Below are positions 12,009 to 24,202 of a stretch of DNA of 64,000 nucleotides, piece after piece. Under the pieces are notes generated by a model. The model was not told where the DNA came from, did not search any database, and saw only the letters and a list, made by a program, of their open reading frames with translations. Position numbers and translations under genes: made by a program. Numbering within the stretch: the first letter of the stretch is position 1; each line of letters opens with the position of its first letter. Origin of the DNA: Varroa destructor (taxonomy: Eukaryota; Arthropoda; Arachnida; Mesostigmata; Varroidae); contig NW_019211455.1 in the NCBI RefSeq assembly GCF_002443255.2, positions 33,321,778 to 33,385,777 of the forward strand. Reading direction: 5' to 3'.

Positions 12009-13149
12009 ACGAAAAACTGGAAAATGCTAGAGCTAAGTTACACTAGATGTATCACTGAATGCGTCATTCTTTGATGTATAAATAAATAAGAGAAAGCCAA
12101 ATTCGCCTGGTCAAAACTCACAGATTGACGTTTTTTTAGATGTGTTTTTATCCCCAGTGTACGAACAATCATAAACATTTGGTTATTTTTTAAAACTATT
12201 TCAGTTGACCTTCTAACTGCACTAGCTGACCCTGCTGAGGCGGTCTACATTAAAAAAAAACATTCTATTTTCAAGCTTTCAACCCATAATATCTCTTCAT
12301 TATAATTTAACTTACTACACATTAGAATAAACTGTTTTCTACAAAATAAGAGTATTTATCTTCGAAGCATCTCAACAGTTCACAGGCGCTTTCGTGAAGT
12401 TCATGGAGCGACACCTGTACCAGGACGATCTGCCATTTCAGGTCACAGAATCTGATAGGTCTACAGCAGACTGCAACAGTCAATAGTGAGCTGATCACAA
12501 TTTCCCATATGTAGAAGATTGGTAAATCGTTGATGCAGATACAGACGTTTTCCGGCGTTTTCCCGTAATGGATTGACTCGCTGACACAGAATGCGTTATT
12601 GGATACCCTTGGTAAAACTTCTAGCCCACTCTATAGATTGGGTGTAGTCAAAGGCTAACGTTAGTACGGCATATTACATCCTTCCTCAACTTTGTCCATT
12701 AAAGTTTGCAAATAGCTACACTGTTAGTGTTCTTCTTCTCCTTTGAATTGCGGGTGGAATGGGCCGAACTACAAGAGCTTATATCAGTATTCACCTATAA
12801 AACGTTCCACCCTTACAACGTTGTCTTAGAGCTATCGTGAAGATTGTAATCGTATACATCTTCAGATCGTTCTAAACAGCTGTGTAACTAAATGAAATAT
12901 TCTCATAATGAGAACGACTTTTGAACAAGATCAACCGAATAAAACGGGGGTAAAAGTGATATTTCAGAACGAAATGAGGCATACCCTCGAGATCTGCTTT
13001 CAGAATTTCAAACTCATGTCAAAATGTGCTATGCATTCTATATATATTATATATAGTACCGGCTAACAGATAAGACTCTTATCTTAGCTACGGCTTAACT
13101 ATTAGTTGTTTATTATTTATATTCTAGGCGGTTATACTCGGCCATCGCT
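12009..13149. other. AT-rich interval inside probable remnant C
   Basis: No motif recognised. Includes a near-perfect AT palindrome at about 13038-13057. This may be inserted DNA, since remnant C is too long here. Confidence 0.3.
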
Positions 13150-13384
13150 AGCAGCGGTTGCGACCACGCAACAGTTACCTGTCTCTTTTGCGGTTTGTGC
13201 CGCTGGCAGTCCGGTGTTCCAACAGTACAACGTCCTTGCTTTAAAACCGGCAATGCGGCGTTAGCCGCAACCCTTTAACTGTTCTGGCGCCCTTGCATTT
13301 TCATCTATCGTTAGCTCTAGCGCCTTTATAGTCTTAGGTTCTTCTAAAGTATACACTCGCTTGCTTTTCAAGCGGCACTCGTCC
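13150..13384 (-). pseudogene. gypsy RT entry region fragment
   Basis: CRLKSKRVYTLEEPKTIKAL fits the stretch k-R-vPyal---i---L before RT. A second frame then gives PVLKQGRCTVGTPDCQRHK, recalling pV-KkdG--R-C-Dyr-lN, and ends with SQPLLAMAEY for the yPlP-iE block. Two frames are needed, so at least one indel has occurred. Confidence 0.38.
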
Positions 13385-13832
13385 GATCTCTTATTTTCTC
13401 TCAACTATTCTACAGTAGATACTATTCTTTCGCAGTTCAGTCCCTTTTCGTTTCCTGTTCCAATGCCAACGACCATGGCCCCATGTTGCAGCTGACATTA
13501 GCGGCTTACTTCAAGCTGTAATATGGCCGGAGACTTTCAAACGTTTCCGGCCCAGTACCCCACCACCTGAAGTCGGGCGAGAATATTAAATTTTCAAAAA
13601 AAATGACCATAGAAGCCTTGGAGCTTTCATGAAAAAGGTTTGGTAAAAGATTATCGCCAGCCATGGCACGAGGATTAAGGTCCTGCTGTTAAATAAGTGG
13701 CTAATTTGCTAAAGCATACCGTATTCATCCCTCTATGCAAGCGTACCTATTTCTAAACCCACTGCTCTCGCTAAACGTCGTCCTGTGAAGCCAATTTTGT
13801 TATGAACTGGCAATGAATTAGATTGACAAAAA

Positions 13833-14054
13833 CTACGTCAAGGTATGCGGGCGCACTACATGATTGGAAATCAATTTCGATTCGTTTGCGGCTTTTTTGA
13901 AACCCAGAACGCCTGGAATGGGTTGTAAAAACGTTGTAAGGTTAGCAGGAACTTGCCTTTCGCTAGCACCAACAATTATACTTAAGCAATCTATTGCCGA
14001 ATCTATTCCCGTAGAAGTAAGTAGAAGAGTGATTTTCACTTGACAACTAACCAA
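13833..14054 (-). pseudogene. Possible gypsy aspartic protease remnant
   Basis: The frame contains LLTSTGIDSAID, resembling the active-site block l-DTGAdvs-I with the catalytic aspartate replaced. FLQPIPGVLGF follows where a later l---G---G segment would be. This is weak alone and is included because RT-like sequence follows on the same strand. Confidence 0.27.
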
Positions 14055-14499
14055 AAGAGAGCCATTGTTTACTGTACTAATCAGCTACGGAACTAGTTTT
14101 TTTCAAGTGGCAATGCCCCTTGATGCGTACGCTGCATTGACACAGTTGATGTTTAGTCAGTCGATGGATTTTCTTCTGAAAATACTGGAGAGTATCGATG
14201 ATTGGACGAAAGTTCGTTGAAATCATGCAACGATGCTGTTTAGCAATAATTTTACCAGCTGGACTTTTTGTAATGCGCGGGCCTAGAGTTCAAGTCTTCA
14301 CGTGATAGCTTCACAACCTTCAGCACACCACAAAGCTTCAGGTGATAGCTCATATATTTTTTTGCAGACTAACAGACACCTTCATTCAAAACTGTAATAT
14401 GATATAATCAGAGTATCCTTGGTTGTATGTAACGTGGGTTACGTGCCAAATAAATGGATAATTTACTATATCAGTAAGCGCGACCTGGTGTGTTGAATT

Positions 14500-14514
14500 A
14501 AAAAAAAAAAAAAA
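14500..14514 (+). repeat. Poly(A) run of 15
   Basis: Fifteen consecutive A on the plus strand. It could be the tail of a plus-strand retroposed sequence, but no LINE or SINE body was recognised just upstream. Confidence 0.9.
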
Positions 14515-14807
14515 TTGAAAAGCAACCTCTTAAATTGATTTTTCGGACTGGGTAAAGATCCCTACGTTTGCCATTTAATTACTCCAATACCTACTCTAGC
14601 GAATATCGAATATATATTGGGGCTAGCTAGAGACGATGATTTAGTTTTGAAAAATATTGCGCCATCCAGAAACACGTTTGATAAGTCTATGTTAAAGCAA
14701 ATCCATATCTTTTGGCTAAAAGGTAAGATATCCTGACTGTAACTTAGAAAGCAGCCGACGTGGATTCTGTTTGATGCGCGTAACTCTTAACTACTCCTTT
14801 AATAATT

Positions 14808-15150
14808 TCATGCTAATCCAAATAGTGCACCATAGTGCCTGCGACAGCTTTGGGACAGTGCGTTTTTGGACCGATATTTCCATCCGATTAGCGTCATACC
14901 AACAGAAAACGTAGTCAATGTCTTTCTAATTTTCAAGGAGCGCTGCAACATAGACCCAGATAGAAATCTTCCCGGGTAACCCATTGGTAACAGCGGCATA
15001 AGTCAACATGGACGACAGTTAGAGCGCGTAAAAAGAATACTTAGTTCTGCCAATAAAAACGGTAAGGCCGTAGAGCTGTACGGGGCCTTAAGACCGTTAC
15101 GTTTTTCTCCCAAAAAAACAGAATTTTTTGAAAAATAAATCCTATTACGT
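14808..15150 (-). pseudogene. gypsy integrase core and distal region
   Basis: One frame gives NGLKAPYSS then LAELSILFTRSNCRP, resembling FG-P----TDrG--F-S-L---L---G---cRt. Next TYAAVTNGLPG recalls T-aYHP--NGlvER, with the catalytic glutamate lost. A third frame gives MTLIGWKYRSKNALSQSCRR followed by HYGALF. This matches LvLLGiRta-k-dl--s-aElvYG, typical of arthropod gypsy elements. Two frame changes are required. Confidence 0.55.
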
Positions 15151-16849
15151 TCTAAGCGCACCCTGGCAGAAAGTTGGTGCAATCCTGATTGCCGGACTCA
15201 TTTTAGCTAAATCTCATATTATTTGAAGCTAGCGATCTTGTTTGCATAATTCGCGTTTTCTGAACTTAGTCAACTTTCCAACTAAAATATCATCTGTTCT
15301 AACGCGGTTTTGTCAGTGAAAAAGAAAAGAGTGAGATGCTAGAAAAACCACTGCATTTCGGGAAAAACTAGAACTTGTCTCAGACGGTATTATACATAAG
15401 CATAGGCGCATACGAATGCCCGTGTGAGCTTAAACGTTTTGTTGGACATGAGTCGATAACGAAATGGAAAATATAGGCGAACAGCGACCTAATTACTATA
15501 CTGGTGAATATAAAAACGTCCATTAAAAATTAAAATAAAACAGGCACATGAGCTTTTGAAAAAGCTGACCCTTAAAAAAGGCACAATGCCTTATACCGCT
15601 GTTGACGCGCATTCTAGGTGGTCTGAAATACATACTCGAAATTCAGCTATAGCTAACATTACAACTCGTACATCATAATACATGTTTGAGCATTTTGCCA
15701 ACCTGTACACGTTCTCTATTACATGTGCATATCGTTCACAGCTAAAGATATGTCATATATCAGTAAATATCTAGAACTAATAATAAATAACAGACGTCTA
15801 TGAAGTACTTCTATGATCAATCGATTAGTGCTGATTATGAAATAACTGTCTGTAGCTGGCTCGATTGTGAAGATCATCAGAAGGTCGGCCATCGAAGTGT
15901 GTTTTCATCTCTACTCTTAAATTGGCAATGGCTACCCTAAGCACTCTAGCAGATTACGCGTGAATAGTTAGGTCAAACAGCCGAATAGGACATGACGTAG
16001 GCTACGTATAAACGAACGCAAGAACAAGAACAATATCAAAATATAATAACGTCAACGCCATGCAACTGTAGATCTGTGAAGACGAATGCTTGGCTTGTCC
16101 TTCTTCCCTACCATTGAATTAGCCTTAAATTGAACACAACTATCTTATTCTTAGCAAAACTTGAAGACTGCATAAACCGCAACAGACGTTACCAATGGTA
16201 CAGTCAACAAATATTAAACATTTGTCAATATAGATAGCTTCCATGGTACTGTATGAATTGCATTCGTATACCTTTATATATCTAAAAGTAATTTGAAACG
16301 TGTCGAGCCTTTGTCTGAACTTGCAAGCCATTATTAGACTCTTGCATTTGAAACGCAATGAACCTCCGCAGATTAAAACCGAACTGGAAGATTTCTACGG
16401 GGATTCTGCACGATCGTTTGCCACCGTCAAATGCTCAGCAGCAGCATCTTTCCGAAAAACTTGATTGCAGATGAACGCGTGAATCGGTCAAAAGCTACAG
16501 GGACTTCCAATAACACCGGACGAGTCCATGAAATAGAGCTAGGCGATTGTCGGCCTAGAGTTGAAAAGACAGCCGAGGCTGCGGGCATCTTGAAAGAATA
16601 TATACTGACGAAGATTTGGGCACGAAAAAGCCTTGTCAGGGCCCACAAGGCACCGGTATTGACCTTTCGGGGCCCTTTTAAAGCAGCTGAGGTGAAATAA
16701 GTAGATGTTTTTGACGTCGATTAATAACTGTAGATGAAATGTGGATGCACCACTGCAAGTGTGTCCTTGCAAAGGGGTAAATAAGCTGATTTCATGCCAC
16801 GTGCTGAAACAGCTTTGAACTTATTTAGCTGCCTTAGGTTTATAAGAGT
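15151..16849. other. Interval between integrase piece and LINE
   Basis: Should hold the integrase zinc domain of remnant D and the rest of the LINE, but no motif is convincing. A pair of overlapping frames on both strands at 16427-16772 is unassigned. Confidence 0.3.
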
Positions 16850-17754
16850 GAGGTCCTATCCTGTGATTGCTATGCCGTAGGCAGCCACTGGCACTATTTA
16901 GGCCCCTTTCTCGTAATTTTTTTCGCCGAGTTGTGCCGAAATTACATGCAGTGTAGCGAACGCTTGCTGAACTTGGAGAACGGTGGCGTACAAGATTATG
17001 TTTACAAAATGCCTGCGCCCTCGACGTATCCTCTTGCGCACGACCTTGCGCTCTGGGAGAAAAAGGGAAACCCCAGCACGCCATCGTTAAGATTAATCTG
17101 GTTTAGTCATCACAGGCTTCACAACTTGTATGGGAACCTTTTCTATGCCAGAAACGTTAGAAGGACGTCCCTTGGCGTCGAATTGAACGCCGCCTCCAGT
17201 TCCACAAGTATGGCGAACAGTGGCATTGCCAGCCTAGCCAATGAGTGTTTGCTATACGCTAGCACAGCTTTACATGACATGGAAAGCTATGATGCTTGCT
17301 CGGGATGGCAGAAGCGATTTCCAGAAATCGATTTAGACTTGTCGTCATCAGAGATGTTTACGCTTTATAACGCCCAGTGCCACCAGGTTCATGCTGATCA
17401 GGGCTTCGCTTATTTTTAGGGATCACTAGGAGTATGGGCTTTGACCACCGGGCAGGAAGGGCACCCTTTTGTAGGCGGCGTTTAGCAAGGGACTTGTATG
17501 GAGCAGGTGTTCGTTCCTTATCTAATCCAAACCCGCAGATTCGTTGAAATGCCTGCAAGAGCCTGGACAATCTCCGTCGTTAAGGGTTCAGCCTCGATGA
17601 CGAACGAATGCACCAGCCTTATTAATTGTGGACAAAATGTGGAAGGCAACCGCTTTGGGAACAGGGGTTGGAGTCGGAATTTCTCAGAGCACAAAAACCG
17701 CCTTAAAGGGAACTGCAACAGTGCAACAATATCATCGGCGTTGAAAGGTATCAA
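16850..17754 (-). mobile_element. LINE (R1/Jockey-like) reverse transcriptase remnant
   Basis: Minus strand, several frames. EPLTTEIVQALAGI resembles the pre-RT block eP-t--Ev--ai--l. GFGLDKE sits in the place of kaPG-DGi. LQKGALPARWSKPILLVIPK is a good match to G-fP--W--a-lvLipK. A tyrosine/serine-leucine/glutamate segment follows for YRPIsLL----K--E. At about 17165-17215, LVELEAAFNSTPRDVLL matches the catalytic block vD-e-AFDsvp---Ll, with aspartates replaced. A further piece near 17000-17070 resembles the yLs-R block. Domain order is right and spacing close to normal apart from a ten-residue gap. Confidence 0.68.
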
Positions 17755-18042
17755 TACGTCTTGGGCTATCGTCGACTTATTAGATTTGCCAGACTATTGC
17801 TCAGTCTGCTGCCTTCTTTAGTAGAGTAACCGTTCCATACAACCGCTACATTTAAGAACACTACGCAACATCACTGGAGGTTACCACCTTTAGTTTGGTC
17901 TCGTAGATATAAACGATTGTCTCACAAAACAAGAAGCCTCAAATACTTATACAGGCTTTTGAAAAATGATAAGTAACCCGATTTTAATGTCGTGACAGTA
18001 TTACAGAGTTACAACGTTAAGTTGCACGTTGGTTCTGAGGAT

Positions 18043-18318
18043 TTACTCATCCTTGTCTCTCTCCGCTGCGCTGACGACTGCACAAACTATGAAAAACTCT
18101 AAAATTGTTCCTGTCCTCATAATCACGCGTCGTGCGTGGTAGGCTACAGCGACACCTAGCCGACCACATTCTAAACGTGGAGTCCTTAGCATTTCTAATC
18201 CGATACTAGCTAATAGCATTGACTTTTTAATGGCTGCGGGATGCCATATCATACATACTGCAAAATCTGTAAAATTATACCCGAGCAATACTCTACGTTT
18301 TACATCAAATATCGTCAC
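18043..18318 (-). pseudogene. gypsy RNase H fragment
   Basis: The 91-residue frame has KRRVLLGYNFTDFAVCMIW, matching Sr-Ls--E-NYs-tE-E-lAivW. LEMLRTPRLECGRLG follows, matching aL-wL-------GRLaRW, then VIMRTG for V-yRpG. Three blocks in order over one frame. The catalytic aspartates are not visible. I first read PRLE as a BEL/Pao RNase H motif, but the gypsy alignment explains more residues. Confidence 0.52.
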
Positions 18319-19692
18319 ATCAAGTTATTATAGAATTTTATTTGATGAGCCAGTTTCTGACCCCTAGATGTAACGAAGACAAGCTGAATTTAATGTTAAC
18401 TTAAGGCTATACGCACTAGCGCCCACGCGTATGACGAAGCAAACAATTATTTGAGAAATTTAAACTAAGCTAATCTAACTCGATTATGTCCGTACTCAAG
18501 GTCCATACCATTCGGATGGATCTTCTAGTTGACATTTTTATAACGTTACAAAGGAGACTATTTTAATATCAAATTAACTCGTCGTAAGCTTTCGGACGCA
18601 GTGGAAACGGTACTGAATTGTGATTTTACTATACAGGAAGTCGCCGAGGTTTTGGACCAGATAGCTCAGCGAAGAATTTTTATTGTCGCAGCGCCTCCTG
18701 TTAAATGTTTACGTACGTATCCCCTTTGCAGTCTCTAACCGCTGATGATTCCTTCAGGATCCAAAGGTTCCGTATAACTAAAATCTTTAGTTTTGTACAA
18801 GCGATAATGCTAACATTTAGTATACATTTGAATACTGCTTGTAACAAGGAGCGCCAACACCTAAGCGTCCTCTCTTAAGTAGCCCATATGGCCTCATCTG
18901 TTGAGACCTGGCAATCTGCCTTATGAAAAGCCGCTTCGCTTTTTCGATTTCAGTAACTGAGAGTTCCACACTACCGGGTGAATGGTATCTTCGTCAAGAA
19001 GCCACAGGCTTCAAGGATTCCTTAAGTTCCTACCGTGAGTCATAACAGTGGAGAACCCAGTTATACGGACCCTCCCTCAACAAGCGTGGATCTTACTTAG
19101 TGCTTTGTCCCTTGAATTCGTCACCTCGTGCATTGTCGATTATTATGTGAAAATGTAACAATGTGTTCAATAGGCGCTTCAGGTTGTGTAACTAACGGCA
19201 ACAACTGAAGTTGGGGAGCAATCGAGTCCTCCAAAGCAATGATAACTGTTTACCTTTATTGTTCTATATAGGGGTAGTGTGTATTTAATGTCAAAAGATT
19301 ACTTATAGTTACTTAAAAGCAAATGGGCATCGTTCCGTGGGCGGATCAGCTATGTGCACAGTTCCACATGGCGCAATAAGGTGTCATAGTTTTTTCAAAT
19401 ATTACCGCAAGAGACGTTGAAATGATCTACATCACCCTTATTAATTGCGCTATTGTTACAGACTGTGTCTACGACTGTAACGGTACTTTGATTGTACTGC
19501 AAAAACGTAACATTTTTGGCTTCGTCTTACAGTCATCTAATATTACAGATTTGAATTCATAAATCTGATTATTTGCAAAGATACGCTATAGCCTAGGATT
19601 AAGTAATCCTTTGTGTAGTTGTGTGTCTGCTGTAAATTGGAGAGAGAATAGAGGTAAGGCTCTTCTAAGCAGTTTAAGGTCAACGATTGTCA

Positions 19693-19944
19693 TCAAGCTT
19701 TCAAGGTTAGGTGGGATGCAAGAGCAATGAATACGGTTTTTCTGAACTCATCAAGTATATGACAAAGGAATCTTCTCTGCATTTTGTAGGTCATCGAGCA
19801 GGTTTGGCGTCTAAATGAAGGCCTTTGGTATGTCATTATCAAGAAAGCAAACAGGAAGGATCCATGATAGAGCTTGTCGAGACGCGTGAGGCATTTGTAG
19901 CCTGGCGAATTTAGTGCCGCCCACCATTTAGCTGTGCCGTTCAC
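19693..19944 (-). pseudogene. gypsy reverse transcriptase palm fragment
   Basis: NGTAKWWAALNSPGY matches lnGAkyFs-LDl-sGY with the catalytic aspartate changed to asparagine. At about the normal distance YQRPSFR follows, in the place of Y---rMPFG, then MQRRFLCHIL for FQr-m--iL. The frame is open across 83 residues. Spacing of the first two motifs, 26-27 residues against 28, is the best support. Confidence 0.5.
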
Positions 19945-20260
19945 TTAGCTAACATATGGTTTCGTTTACATGGCCATCGTAATGTACCATTAATTAATAA
20001 CTGAATCATCCAGACTTCGGCAGTTAATTAATTATACGTTGGCATTTTGTGAGTCATCCAAAGCCTCTGTGCACTAAAAGGGACAAATGAAAATATCAAT
20101 TTAGAGATGTGCAGCAAAAGCACTATGTAGACAACACTATATACATGCTGTTATTACGTATATAACTTATAATGTTATGTGCCCGCCTGTCTTTTGGCGT
20201 AATATAATGCCGTTAGTCTGTTTAACCTCACTCGTAGATTTTTACTTCACCTATAGTTCC

Positions 20261-20563
20261 TTATCGTCGTTCATAATCGCGTATATTAATGAATCTAACT
20301 CTAATAAGGGAGAACACATAAGGACGCCCTGGCTTCCTGACATCAGTTCCACAACCGCGATATCGTCGTCCTCCCTTTGTGTTCCTAGGCGGTAAAGCAT
20401 AAACCTTCCAATTTAAGCTGTCGTTGCTAGCCTCACGGCGCCTTACCTTGCTTACACTGCATGATAATCTGTGCCTTGAAATTTCTCCATTTGTCTGCGA
20501 TGCTCCGCAGCAAATGTCAGATGATTCACAAGCTGCGTATTTGAGTGCGGGACACCTTGACAT
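20261..20563 (-). pseudogene. Possible gypsy gag zinc knuckle and protease start
   Basis: CPALKYAAC, then ICCG, then RHRLSC resembles the arthropod gypsy pattern CPA----C--C---gHf---C, with extra residues inserted. Further on LNWKVYALPP and YRGCGTDVRK recall w-v-l-vn----f-iDTGAdv of the protease, with the catalytic aspartate changed to glycine. Each match is poor, but they are adjacent and correctly ordered upstream of the RT piece. Confidence 0.32.
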
Positions 20564-21936
20564 GCTTTGAGGGATAAATGTCCAAGCGACAAAAAGATAT
20601 GATTTTGCACATTTGTTTCAACTTCGGCTTAATGAAACAGTAGCGCATGGCAAACCAAATGGAGATCAATATGCATTTGGGAACCTAAAATCATTATATA
20701 CAAGGGATATTGGTCCAATCGCATAACTAAACCGCTATTACAAGAAGGCCACGTGTGTAGTGGTCGCTTGAAAATAATGAACGACAATGAAGTCCTGTGA
20801 CGAACGTAGCAAATGAATTTTTCTATTGCGGCCTTTACAAAAATGGAAGTAAGTGCAGGTTTATTGTCGTGCTACAATATATATTCTCTCGAAATTGTTT
20901 TAGGGGAAGTAGACCTCGAAAGGCTAACCAGTGATCTTCGGACGGCAAATATGACAGGCAGGTTTGCGAAGTCGCGCGAAACAAATATTTAGGTTGATAA
21001 AATTGATTCTTCAAAGAATGTTTCCTTTATTCACACAGGGATTTAAGGAAATTAGCTAAGGCGGTCTCAGATTAAATTAAGCAAACGTTCTTTTAGCCAG
21101 TCAAAGCATAACCAATTTAGATAAAGTACCCTGTCTTAGAGCTGCTAAGGCCAAGAGGACTAACTTAATTTTGAAGTACCTGCTCGTAACTAAACTTCTT
21201 CTAAAGATGCTTAGGACCTGAGCAATTAGTAGCCTGATTTCGAAACCATATTCACATTTTTCTATTCATTATTTAATAATGTATTCGAACTTTTCTAAAA
21301 CCGGTTTCAAGTGGATACTTTTACCGGATCTGTTTTTTAAATGGGTTTCGCTTTATCCCTCTATATTTGCAAATTCCCAAAGCAAGGAAAATATTGGCTT
21401 TTCTTTTTTGAAAAGTGTTCAAAATTAAATTTCATAGCGCAGATGAAAAAAAGCACACCTAATTCAATACTACACACAACCCGGTAGTGACTGGTTTCTG
21501 TCTTTAATTGCTTTCAGGTAAGATCCGATGAAACGCATCTGATGATTGCATCGCGACTTGTCTATCAGGCCGTTTGATAAGACGAAGTATTCTACTACGT
21601 TCAATCAAGTTAGGAAACGTATATAATAGCCTCTGATGAGTGTTTCATAACCTTACAGTATAAAACGTGGCTGTGTTCCGCCCTATTCAGAACAGCGTGC
21701 TTTATTTTTACGAATACAAATCAGACCGTACCTCGATAGCTAGTTGACATACGAATGAAGAGAGGTCGTGAGCCAGAAACACGCTTACTGAAAAAGCACC
21801 TTTATTTGCACAGCACAATTTGAGGGCTCTGCAGAAGTTGTTTAGTAGGGAACCAGGTAGGTTTAGAGCGGTAATCTATACAAATCGTGTGTGTCGGTAA
21901 AAGCACTACTTTCAATTTCATAACCATTGTTTTATA
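20564..21936. other. Unassigned AT-rich DNA
   Basis: No motif recognised on either strand. Confidence 0.4.
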
Positions 21937-22185
21937 CTAAACACCTCGCTGTTCACAGTTGCGTCCCGCTCCTTCCACTGCATTGACATACAAACGACGT
22001 TCATCAATTAAGGACGACTTTTTTTTCATCAGTGTATCCGTGCAAATTGCTATCAGGAGGACTCTAGTTGCCCTCGTCGCGCACGACGACGACGACGACA
22101 TACAACAATTGCCTTGTGGAGTTGCAGAAAACGTATAGATAAACAATGGACCAGTTAGATCAATATCTAACCCTTCGCCAGGCAA
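21937..22185 (-). pseudogene. gypsy integrase catalytic core fragment
   Basis: The frame starts with GLDIDLTGPL, a clear match to the i-iDl-GPl block with the first catalytic aspartate. At about 55 residues further, LIDERRLYVN fits l-sDnG-qF-s with the second aspartate. In between, RATRVLLIAIC fits t---t--vL--if. D1-D2 spacing is close to the gypsy norm. An (ACG)5 run lies inside. It may belong to the same copy as the 23.85-25.3 kb pieces, but the distance to their zinc domain is about 1.6 kb too long. Confidence 0.55.
22083..22099 (+). repeat. (ACG)n short tandem repeat
   Basis: Five ACG units plus AC. It encodes part of a serine run in the minus-strand integrase frame. Confidence 0.9.
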
Positions 22186-23851
22186 TAGAAAATTTATTCT
22201 CAGCAGCTAATGGTAGTAGTTAGAAGCATTGTTTTGCATTACGTAAATTCAAGAGATAATCATCAAAGATGGCCTAGTCCTAGGTCATTTTCAACTGTGG
22301 TCTACTAGCTGCTAAGTCGGCTAAACGTAAACATGTGTGAAGATCACTCACTAGATATGCGTGTTGAGATATGGTAGATTGGTGCTGTCCTCTCTAGAGT
22401 GCTTACTTGATCTTATGTGACAAAGAATTTGGATGGCTTATATAGGTAACCTTGCCTCTCTGTCTGTGGCTCGTTCTCCTGGATAGTCAGTAAGTAAATT
22501 CACTCACATGGATATTTATATGTACGTGAAAGTATCATCTATGCCATATCAACAATTGAGCACAGATTAAACGCTGAGCAATCAAGTGGCTATAGGCAAA
22601 GTCTTTATAACATTAAACCTGAAACCATTTTGAGCCCAGAAATGACAATGTCTCGATGAGTGATGCTAATTCTGAGTCGTTGAAAATGGACGGGTGAGCC
22701 TTGTTCAGCCTTAGAACGCCTGTAGAGCCTTAGGACGAGATGAAGCCAGGAAATATGCAGAGATGTGAAAAACTCATACACATTTTACCAGTTTCTCACG
22801 CACCGAGGAAATGAACGCGAATCTTTAATGTTTAAATCAAATTAAGCTTAGATCCTTAGACGTTTACTTCGCAATGTCCGGAGGGTGAAATCATGACGGT
22901 TCTACAAGCTAACAATGCATTTCCTAATATTAGTTAAAGCCAAGAGTGCAAAATAGGCACGACAGTAAACTTGCCTCAGATAAACTTCATATAAACCTAA
23001 TTTGTATACTTACAGTTTATAGAGTTACTTGAAAAACAGATAGGTCAATCTATCGTATTGTACAGGTATGAGATTATGCTTGTACTAGATCGATTATGTG
23101 GTGTCCGTACTAGCTTGGAACGATTATATAGGATAATATAACGACACCAATATTATCCAGTTCCCCCAGGGCCAGGACCAATAGCTGTATTTTATGTCTA
23201 TCAGGCCGGTATATAAAAGTAAAATTGCTAGTTTTGAAAATGCGACTTCACAGATCGCTCTAACTGGGGGAAACATTTTGCATACCGACATCCTTTTGAA
23301 TAGCTGCTTCGCTTTGATTAACTAGAGTTCCCCACGTCAGTGCTCAACTTGGCATACGATCCGTTGAATCGTCACGCTTTCTCCAAATGAATATTTTCCA
23401 ATGATAGGCGAAGTTTGATGACTGTGCCTGAAGTTCAAAAACTCAAACCTTTTCATCGACGACGTCAGAGGTAAGATGAGCACCATTCACAGTTGTGCGA
23501 ATTCTCGCTCGTGCGAACGCTCGATTCTCATACGAATTTACTTTCATCGTTCGCTTCAGAGAGGGTAAACGACCTCTGAACAACAGTTCAGGCAACCCAG
23601 TACGGCCATATCAGTAACAGTTGTTTACGTTTGCTATGGACGCCCTTGTAAATGCAGCACGAAGCTCAATTAAATTGACTCGAACTGGCATCAATCCTAT
23701 TGTAAAAGACATCTAGAACCTGCTCCGTGGTAAAAGTGTTAAGCCGAAAATGATAGTTGAATTCAAGGCGCTAATTTGCTTTTAATACAGCCCATTTTTC
23801 TCAACTTAATAAGGCCTGGCGACACCGACGTCCATTGGTTAGGCTTACGCC
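22186..23851. other. Unassigned DNA between integrase pieces
   Basis: Minus-strand readings near 23.55-23.65 kb (TGLPELLF and flanks) faintly resemble an integrase G-PE-l--D segment. That would be the core expected after the zinc domain at 23.85-24.15 kb, but it is too weak to call. Confidence 0.25.
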
Positions 23852-24154
23852 TTATTTCCCACTGGCAACCCAACGCTTTCCGTATATTTGTACTGTTTCA
23901 CGCTTGTCGATAACCATGAAACTTGGACGTACTTTATTCGTGCCTCTTTGGTGTGCGGCGCCACCACACGATCCACGAATAGCATCGCGACTTATCGGAA
24001 ATCGCAAATAATAAATAAAATTGTTAGCATTCATTGCCAGCGGATGCAACTTTTGCTTGTTCCCAAGAAATACGTACTTGTATTGTCGCGTATGTTGAGA
24101 TATGCTGTAAACTTTCTCCATCTTAACTAGAGAAAATACCAGTAAGTCGAGCAA
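23852..24154 (-). pseudogene. gypsy integrase zinc-binding domain
   Basis: FIYYLRFPISRDAIRGSCGG then AAHQRGTNKVRPSF matches lLyy-----vP---r--il---H----aaHqG--KT---i--fyW. The second histidine is kept, with glycine after one residue, and the first is replaced by cysteine. The expected CxxC is not seen downstream. Confidence 0.5.
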
Positions 24155-24202
24155 GATTTACAAGTCAACTATAAGAAAGCTCTACTTCTCTTAGGTCTAT
24201 TC

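Larger units (their letters stand above)
10964..14054 (-). mobile_element. Probable Ty3/gypsy remnant C
   Basis: Four weak to moderate pieces lie in pol order on the minus strand: a protease-like segment (13833-14054), RT entry region (13150-13384), RT thumb (11820-12008) and RNase H (10964-11164). Order is right, but the span from RT entry to thumb is about 0.8 kb too long, so an insertion is likely. The integrase would have to lie below 10.9 kb, where the plus-strand remnant B already sits. Confidence 0.4.
14808..20563 (-). mobile_element. Ty3/gypsy remnant D, apparently interrupted by a LINE
   Basis: Minus-strand pieces appear in pol order: gag zinc/protease-like (20261-20563), RT palm (19693-19944), RNase H (18043-18318), integrase core and distal part (14808-15150). 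RNase H to integrase should be about 1 kb but is nearly 3 kb. The extra length contains LINE RT sequence at 16.9-17.75 kb, also minus. The simplest reading is one gypsy copy with a nested LINE; two separate gypsy fragments flanking a LINE cannot be excluded. Confidence 0.5.

Noticed and set aside
16931..17419. Longest frame in the window (162 codons, plus) as a host gene or CENP-B/Tc5-like DNA-binding domain
   Set aside because: A GW--RF stretch first suggested a CENP-B-type domain, but the minus strand over the same bases reads as a LINE reverse transcriptase with several ordered motifs. The plus frame is better explained as antisense shadow.
18043..18318. BEL/Pao RNase H (PRLE residues)
   Set aside because: The gypsy RNase H alignment explains more of the frame (NY-tE-E-LAivW, GRL, V--R-G), and neighbouring same-strand pieces are gypsy.
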